Assembly (NCBI GenBank): GCA_900756555.1
Contig: CAAEKP010000046.1
Location: 1-10,273, forward strand
DNA from: Peptococcaceae bacterium
GTDB taxonomy: Bacteria; Bacillota; Peptococcia; Peptococcales; Peptococcaceae
Reading direction: 5' to 3'
Length of the DNA stretch: 10,273 nucleotides
The position numbers were made by a program, and so were the translations under genes. This document shows, piece by piece, positions 6,841 to 10,273 of the stretch. The number at the start of each line of letters is the position of its first letter. Positions within the stretch are counted from its first letter, which is position 1. The notes under the pieces were generated by a model. The model was not told where the DNA came from, did not search any database, and worked only from the letters and a program-made list of their open reading frames with translations.

Positions 6841-6920
6841 GAGGCTGTTGCATTTTGGTCATTTTGCTGTGTTTGCGATGACTATTGGTTTAATGCGGCG
6901 GCCTCATTTTCTATTGCATT
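6841..6920 (+). terminator. Probable terminator hairpin after the kinase gene
   Basis: GAGGCTGTTGCATT (6841-6854) pairs with AATGCGGCGGCCTC (6892-6905) over 14 continuous base pairs, three of them G-U. Inside it, GGTCA (6857-6861) pairs with TGACT (6879-6883). The T-rich ATTTTCTATTGCATTTT follows. The G-U pairs work only in plus-strand RNA (they become A-C on the other strand), so the structure belongs to the plus transcript. The imperfect T-tract makes full termination uncertain. Confidence 0.6.
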
Positions 6921-7019
6921 TTATTGCTGAAACTTGTATGATGAAACAGGAGCAATATGAAGTAAAAGGCAGGCAGTATGTATAGTACAGCGGGCGTTTT
7001 GTGAAAACTAAAGAAATCG

Positions 7020-7030
7020 TATAATATAAT
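7020..7030 (+). promoter_or_regulatory. Probable -10 region of the rnr promoter
   Basis: TATAATATAAT contains two overlapping TATAAT boxes (7020-7025 and 7025-7030), 36-46 bases before the rnr ATG. No good -35 box stands at 17 bases; TTGTGA at 6999-7004 is the nearest and its spacing is 15 or 20. The region lies just after the terminator hairpin, where a new transcript is expected. Confidence 0.5.
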
Positions 7031-7065
7031 TGTTTTAAATTAAAATGTTTATGGAGGTGAAGGCA

Positions 7066-9216
7066 ATGCTGAGTAAGGAAGCTATCGTGTCTTACATAGA
7101 GAATGAGGCAGTGCGTCCGTTGAGTGAAGCAGAACTGGCAGAACAACTGGGTATTGACACCGTGGAAGGGCTGGTGCAATTAAAAGGTTTGCTGCAGGAA
7201 CTGGAAGGGGAAGGAGCTCTGGTATTGAGCCGCAAAAAACGGTATGGTTTGCCGTCACAGTTTAATCTGCTGATAGGTACCATCAGTCGTCATCCAAAAG
7301 GGTTTGGTTTTCTGGTGGTAGAGGACAGCGATGTGGATGATGTTTACATTCATTCGTCTGAGCTGAACGGCGCTATGAATGGTGATAAGGTTATTGTGCG
7401 TTTGAAGCGTCCGGCAGGATTTGATAGTCGCACTATGACAAAGTTCCGCGCGGAAGGGGAAGTTATCCGCATCTTGCAGCGCAAAGTACAGCAGGTGGTG
7501 GGTACCTTTGAAAACAGTAAGCACTTCGGCTTTGTGGTGCCCGATGATAAACGGTTTGGCAGTGATGTATTTATCGCTAAAGATAATTTTAATGGCGCTA
7601 GAAATGGGATGAAAGTGCTGGTAGAAATCACAAGCTGGCCACAGAAAACGCGCAGTGCAGAAGGTAAAATTGTGCAGATTATTGGTTATAAGGATTCGCC
7701 GGGGGTGGATATTTTATCTATTATTTTTGGGCATGATTTGCCGCAGGGCTTTCCTGTGGAAGTGTTAGAATATGCAGAGGCTATCCCTGAAAAAATTCCG
7801 ACGGAGGAATTGGCGAAACGACAGGATTTGCGGGATGTGCAGATGATAACTATTGATGGTGACGATGCCAAGGACCTGGACGATGCCGTATCGGTGCAGC
7901 ATCTGCCCAATGGCAACTATCTGCTGGGCGTGCATATTGCCGATGTGGGTCATTATGTGACAGAAGATAATGTGCTGGATAAAGAAGCGTTGGAACGGGC
8001 TACCAGCATTTATTTAATTGACCGGGTGATACCTATGCTGCCGCAAAAGCTATCCAATGGCGTATGCAGCTTGAATGCAGGAGAAGACCGTCTGGCTATG
8101 ACCTGTATGATGGAGGTGGACAACAAAGGTGTGGTAGTTGCGCATGAGATTTTTGAATCGGTTATTCATGTGGACTATCGTATGACCTACAAGAATGTAA
8201 CCAAGATGCTGGTAGAACAGGATGAGGCGCTGTGCGAACAGTATAAGGTATTGTTGCCTATGCTGAAGGATATGGAAGCGTTACAGGGTATTTTAGAGCG
8301 TAAGCGGATCCATCGCGGTGCTATTGAGTTCCATGCGCCGGAAAGCAAAGTTATTTTAGATAAAAAGGGCAAACCTGTGCGCATTGAATGGCGGGAAAGT
8401 GGCATCGCGGATAAAATTATTGAGGAATTTATGCTGTGTGCTAATGAAACAGTGGCAGAGCATTACTTCTGGATGGAGGTTCCGTTTTTGTACCGTGTGC
8501 ATGAGGAGCCGAAAACGGAAGATGTAATGGAAGTCAACAAATTTTTGCAGGCGCTGGGATACAGCATCAAAGGTGCGGGCAATACCATTCATCCTAAAGC
8601 ATATCAGAGCATTGTAGAAGAAGTGGCAGGCAAGCCGGAAGAACAGATTGTAAATACCGTATTGTTGCGCTCCATGCAGCATGCCCGGTATGACACAGAA
8701 GCACTGGGTCATTTTGGTTTGTCGGCGCAGTATTATTCTCATTTCACTTCACCAATTCGTCGTTATCCAGACCTGGCAATTCATCGCGTAATCAAGGAAT
8801 TGCTGCACAACGGCAATCGGCTGAACGAAAAGCGAATTGCGGTGCTGAACAAAAAAATGGCGCATTATGCGATGCAGTCTTCCCAGCGGGAAAAAGTGGC
8901 GGAGGATGCAGAACGGGATAGTGTGGATTTAAAGAAAGTAGAATTTATGCAGCCACATGTTGGCGAGACATTTACTGCAAAAATCAGTGGTGTTACTAAT
9001 TTTGGGCTGTTTGTACAACTGGATAATTCCATTGAAGGGCTGGTACACATTTCTACCTTAGTAGATGACTTCTATCAGTTCCGACCGGAAAGTTTTTCTT
9101 TGTTAGGGGAACATAGCCGAAAAGTATATCAGTTAGGTCAGGTTTTACAGGTCCGTTTGACCAGAGTGAGTGTGGAGGAGCGGCAGATAGATTTTGAGGT
9201 GGTGAAAGAAACATGA
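7066..9216 (+). CDS. rnr: Ribonuclease R
   Basis: A 716-residue 3'-to-5' exoribonuclease of the RNB family. It degrades structured RNA, takes part in rRNA quality control and destroys non-stop mRNAs freed by trans-translation. Domains in order: N-terminal winged helix (about 1-62); two cold-shock OB folds (about 68-113, with HPKGFGFLVVED, and about 143-190, with SKHFGFVVPDD); RNB catalytic domain (about 250-590) with DGDDAKDLDDAV giving the four metal-binding aspartates D264, D270, D272 and D273; and S1 domain (about 635-712, NFGLFVQLDNSIEGLVHIS). The short C-terminus lacks the long Lys-rich tail of the E. coli enzyme. I choose the ATG at 7066, five bases after GGAGGTGA (7053-7060). The in-frame ATGs at 7045 and 7051 lie on or before that site and are unlikely. 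It overlaps smpB by 4 bp (ATGA). Confidence 0.96.
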   Translation: MLSKEAIVSYIENEAVRPLSEAELAEQLGIDTVEGLVQLKGLLQELEGEGALVLSRKKRYGLPSQFNLLIGTISRHPKGFGFLVVEDSDVDDVYIHSSELNGAMNGDKVIVRLKRPAGFDSRTMTKFRAEGEVIRILQRKVQQVVGTFENSKHFGFVVPDDKRFGSDVFIAKDNFNGARNGMKVLVEITSWPQKTRSAEGKIVQIIGYKDSPGVDILSIIFGHDLPQGFPVEVLEYAEAIPEKIPTEELAKRQDLRDVQMITIDGDDAKDLDDAVSVQHLPNGNYLLGVHIADVGHYVTEDNVLDKEALERATSIYLIDRVIPMLPQKLSNGVCSLNAGEDRLAMTCMMEVDNKGVVVAHEIFESVIHVDYRMTYKNVTKMLVEQDEALCEQYKVLLPMLKDMEALQGILERKRIHRGAIEFHAPESKVILDKKGKPVRIEWRESGIADKIIEEFMLCANETVAEHYFWMEVPFLYRVHEEPKTEDVMEVNKFLQALGYSIKGAGNTIHPKAYQSIVEEVAGKPEEQIVNTVLLRSMQHARYDTEALGHFGLSAQYYSHFTSPIRRYPDLAIHRVIKELLHNGNRLNEKRIAVLNKKMAHYAMQSSQREKVAEDAERDSVDLKKVEFMQPHVGETFTAKISGVTNFGLFVQLDNSIEGLVHISTLVDDFYQFRPESFSLLGEHSRKVYQLGQVLQVRLTRVSVEERQIDFEVVKET

Positions 9217-9668
9217 AAGTGATTGCAGAAAACAGAAAAGCAAGACATGATTATACAATCGAAGAAAGTTTTGAAGCGGGTATCGAATTAAAAGGGACAG
9301 AAGTAAAATCTATGCGGGCAGGCCGCGCTAATTTAAAAGACAGTTTCGCTATCATTGAAAATGGGGAACTGTATTTGTATGGTATGCATATCAGCCCCTA
9401 TGAACATGGCAATATTTTTAATGTGGAGCCTATGCGTCCTCGCCGTTTGCTGATGCATAAAAAAGAAATTATGCGTTTGCTGGGCAAAACAAAGGAACAA
9501 GGGTTAACTTTAGTGCCATTGAAGGCGTATTTTAAAAAAGATAAAATTAAAATAGAGTTGGCGTTGGCCAAAGGGAAAAAACTTTACGATAAACGAGATG
9601 CTGCGGCAGAAAAAACAGCGAAACGGGAAATCGAAAAAGCAATGAAAGATCGTTCCAGAGGATATTAA
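9213..9668 (+). CDS. smpB: SsrA-binding protein SmpB
   Basis: At 151 residues this is a full-length SmpB, the RNA-binding partner of tmRNA that brings it to stalled ribosomes for trans-translation. The family hallmarks are present in order: AENRKARHDY at the start, the GIELKGTEVKS and GRANLKDSFA strands of the oligonucleotide-binding barrel, HISPYEHGN, RRLLMHKKEI, and the basic C-terminal tail (YDKRDAAAEKTAKREIEKA is its core), which forms a helix in the mRNA channel. The ATG sits inside the rnr stop (ATGA), so the two genes are translationally coupled. The rnr-smpB order is common in Bacillota and matches their joint role. No tmRNA gene is seen in the window. Confidence 0.97.
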   Translation: MKVIAENRKARHDYTIEESFEAGIELKGTEVKSMRAGRANLKDSFAIIENGELYLYGMHISPYEHGNIFNVEPMRPRRLLMHKKEIMRLLGKTKEQGLTLVPLKAYFKKDKIKIELALAKGKKLYDKRDAAAEKTAKREIEKAMKDRSRGY

Positions 9669-9698
9669 TCGCAGATAGCACAGGAGGCAGAATCCATC

Positions 9699-9842
9699 AT
9701 GAAAGAAATTCGGCAGGTATATATCGCACAGAAGAAAAAAGAGGTACGCAACCATTTTGTATTAGTGGGCGTAGCGGTGGCGCTGTTGGGGACACTGGCT
9801 GCAACTGCGGAGCGGTTGGGCTTACTGCGGAAAACAGAGTAA
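9699..9842 (+). CDS. Small single-span membrane protein, 47 residues
   Basis: An ATG at 9699 opens a 47-residue frame 30 bp after smpB, with AGGAGG (9682-9687) 11 bases upstream. The protein has a basic N-terminus (MKEIRQVYIAQKKKEVRNH), one hydrophobic segment of about 18 residues (20-37, rich in Val, Ala, Leu and Gly) and a short basic end. This layout predicts one membrane helix. I do not recognise a family. The gap to smpB, the good ribosome binding site and the terminator directly behind it suggest that it is the last gene of the rnr-smpB transcript. Its function is unknown. Confidence 0.65.
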   Translation: MKEIRQVYIAQKKKEVRNHFVLVGVAVALLGTLAATAERLGLLRKTE

Positions 9843-9870
9843 TATCGGGATAGAACTTTAGTAAGGTGTC

Positions 9871-9916
9871 AATGGCCAGCGCAGCAGTTTTGTTGCTTGC
9901 TGGCTATTGTTGTTTT
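9871..9916 (+). terminator. Intrinsic terminator of the rnr-smpB transcript
   Basis: AATGGCCAGC (9871-9880) pairs with GCTGGCTATT (9899-9908). Inside it, GCAGCA (9881-9886) pairs with TGTTGC (9891-9896) around a GTTT loop, leaving a 2-base TT bulge. The T-rich GTTGTTTT follows. It lies 29 bp past the small membrane protein and ahead of the rRNA promoters. Confidence 0.8.
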
Positions 9917-9978
9917 AACGTTAGATAATCGGAAAAATGTAAGCTGTATTATAGCGATGAAAATGAAAAACGAAGAGA

Positions 9979-10029
9979 ATAAAAAAATAGCAAAAAAGTA
10001 TTGACAGGAAAACAATCTGGTGATAGAAT
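9979..10029 (+). promoter_or_regulatory. rRNA operon promoter P1 with A-rich upstream element
   Basis: A perfect TTGACA (10001-10006) and TAGAAT (10024-10029) stand 17 bases apart. The A-tracts directly upstream (9979-9998) look like an UP element for the RNA polymerase alpha subunits. Ribosomal promoters in Bacillota often come as such strong tandem pairs. Confidence 0.8.
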
Positions 10030-10104
10030 ATATCAAGTCGTCAGCAGGACACACCAGACAATCTCAAATCTAGTAAGATTTGTTGAAAAGATTGAAAAAA
10101 GGTG

Positions 10105-10133
10105 TTGACAGGAAGCTGACGGCGTGGTAATAT
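10105..10133 (+). promoter_or_regulatory. rRNA operon promoter P2
   Basis: A second perfect TTGACA (10105-10110) and TAATAT (10128-10133) stand 17 bases apart, exactly 104 bp after P1. Both -35 regions share the ten bases TTGACAGGAA. Confidence 0.8.
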
Positions 10134-10273
10134 ATAAAAGCTGTCGCGAGCGGCAAGCTCGAAGATAGCACACCCGACCAGAAATTCGTCGGGCGAGCTC
10201 TTTGAAAATTAAACAGAAGAAAGCGAACAAAACCAGATGATACAGAAAACACTATCATCAAACTGATAGTGCG
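10134..10273 (+). promoter_or_regulatory. Pre-16S leader of a ribosomal RNA operon (16S gene beyond the window)
   Basis: The leader has the boxA-like antitermination sequence GCTCTTTGAAAATTAAACAG (10197-10216), the usual CTCTTTGAAAA-TAAACA signature ahead of Bacillota 16S genes. Three hairpins are visible: CGAGC/GCTCG (10147-10151 with 10157-10161), CCCGAC/GTCGGG (10173-10178 with 10188-10193) and CACTATCA/TGATAGTG (10250-10257 with 10264-10271). The mature 16S 5' end (GAGTTTGATC-like) is not reached. Confidence 0.75.

Noticed and set aside
6951..6998. Fifteen-codon frame (MMKQEQYEVKGRQYV) between kinase and rnr
   Set aside because: It has no Shine-Dalgarno, is very short and lies ahead of the likely rnr promoter.
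9843..10273. tmRNA (ssrA) gene after smpB
   Set aside because: ssrA often lies near smpB, but no tRNA-like acceptor ends or tag-coding frame are visible. The sequence is instead a terminator, two promoters and an rRNA leader.

Overview
The window looks like ordinary chromosome from a low-to-medium GC Bacillota (Firmicutes) bacterium. The Bacillus-type parS site, AGGAGG-like ribosome binding sites, frequent GTG/TTG starts, sigma-A promoters and a pre-16S leader containing CTCTTTGAAAATTAAACAG all fit. A TRAP-family lipoprotein and a DUF695-RraB protein would fit the class Negativicutes, but that placement is inference and cannot be proved from the sequence.

Layout. Positions 1-47 hold the first codons of a divergent, minus-strand exported protein with a TTG start and a strong Shine-Dalgarno. 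The long gap to 507 carries a GC-rich structured stretch, a perfect 26-bp palindrome, a parS centromere site and a good sigma-A promoter. A plus-strand run of six genes follows, at 507-6816: a DUF695-RraB protein; a Nudix-winged-helix regulator of the NrtR type; nicotinate phosphoribosyltransferase (pncB); a shortened DctP-like lipoprotein; an OmpR-family response regulator; and a membrane histidine kinase. Gaps inside the run are at most 39 bp, and the last three genes overlap or nearly so. A 14-bp hairpin ends the run. After it a new promoter drives rnr (RNase R) and smpB, which overlap by 4 bp, then an unlisted 47-residue membrane protein and a clear intrinsic terminator. The last 270 bp hold tandem rRNA-type promoters and the leader of a ribosomal RNA operon whose 16S gene lies beyond the window.

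How the genes work together. NrtR and PncB form an NAD-salvage pair: PncB makes nicotinate mononucleotide and NrtR probably senses an NAD-pathway metabolite. The lipoprotein, kinase and regulator form a probable three-part signalling unit. In it, a binding-protein fold lacking the usual TRAP ligand-gripping segment may act as an extracellular partner of the kinase rather than as a transporter subunit. RNase R and SmpB work together in ribosome rescue and non-stop mRNA decay. The most unusual parts are the lipoprotein/two-component cassette and the upstream intergenic region with its palindrome and parS. I see no CRISPR array, complete insertion sequence, phage gene or tRNA gene.
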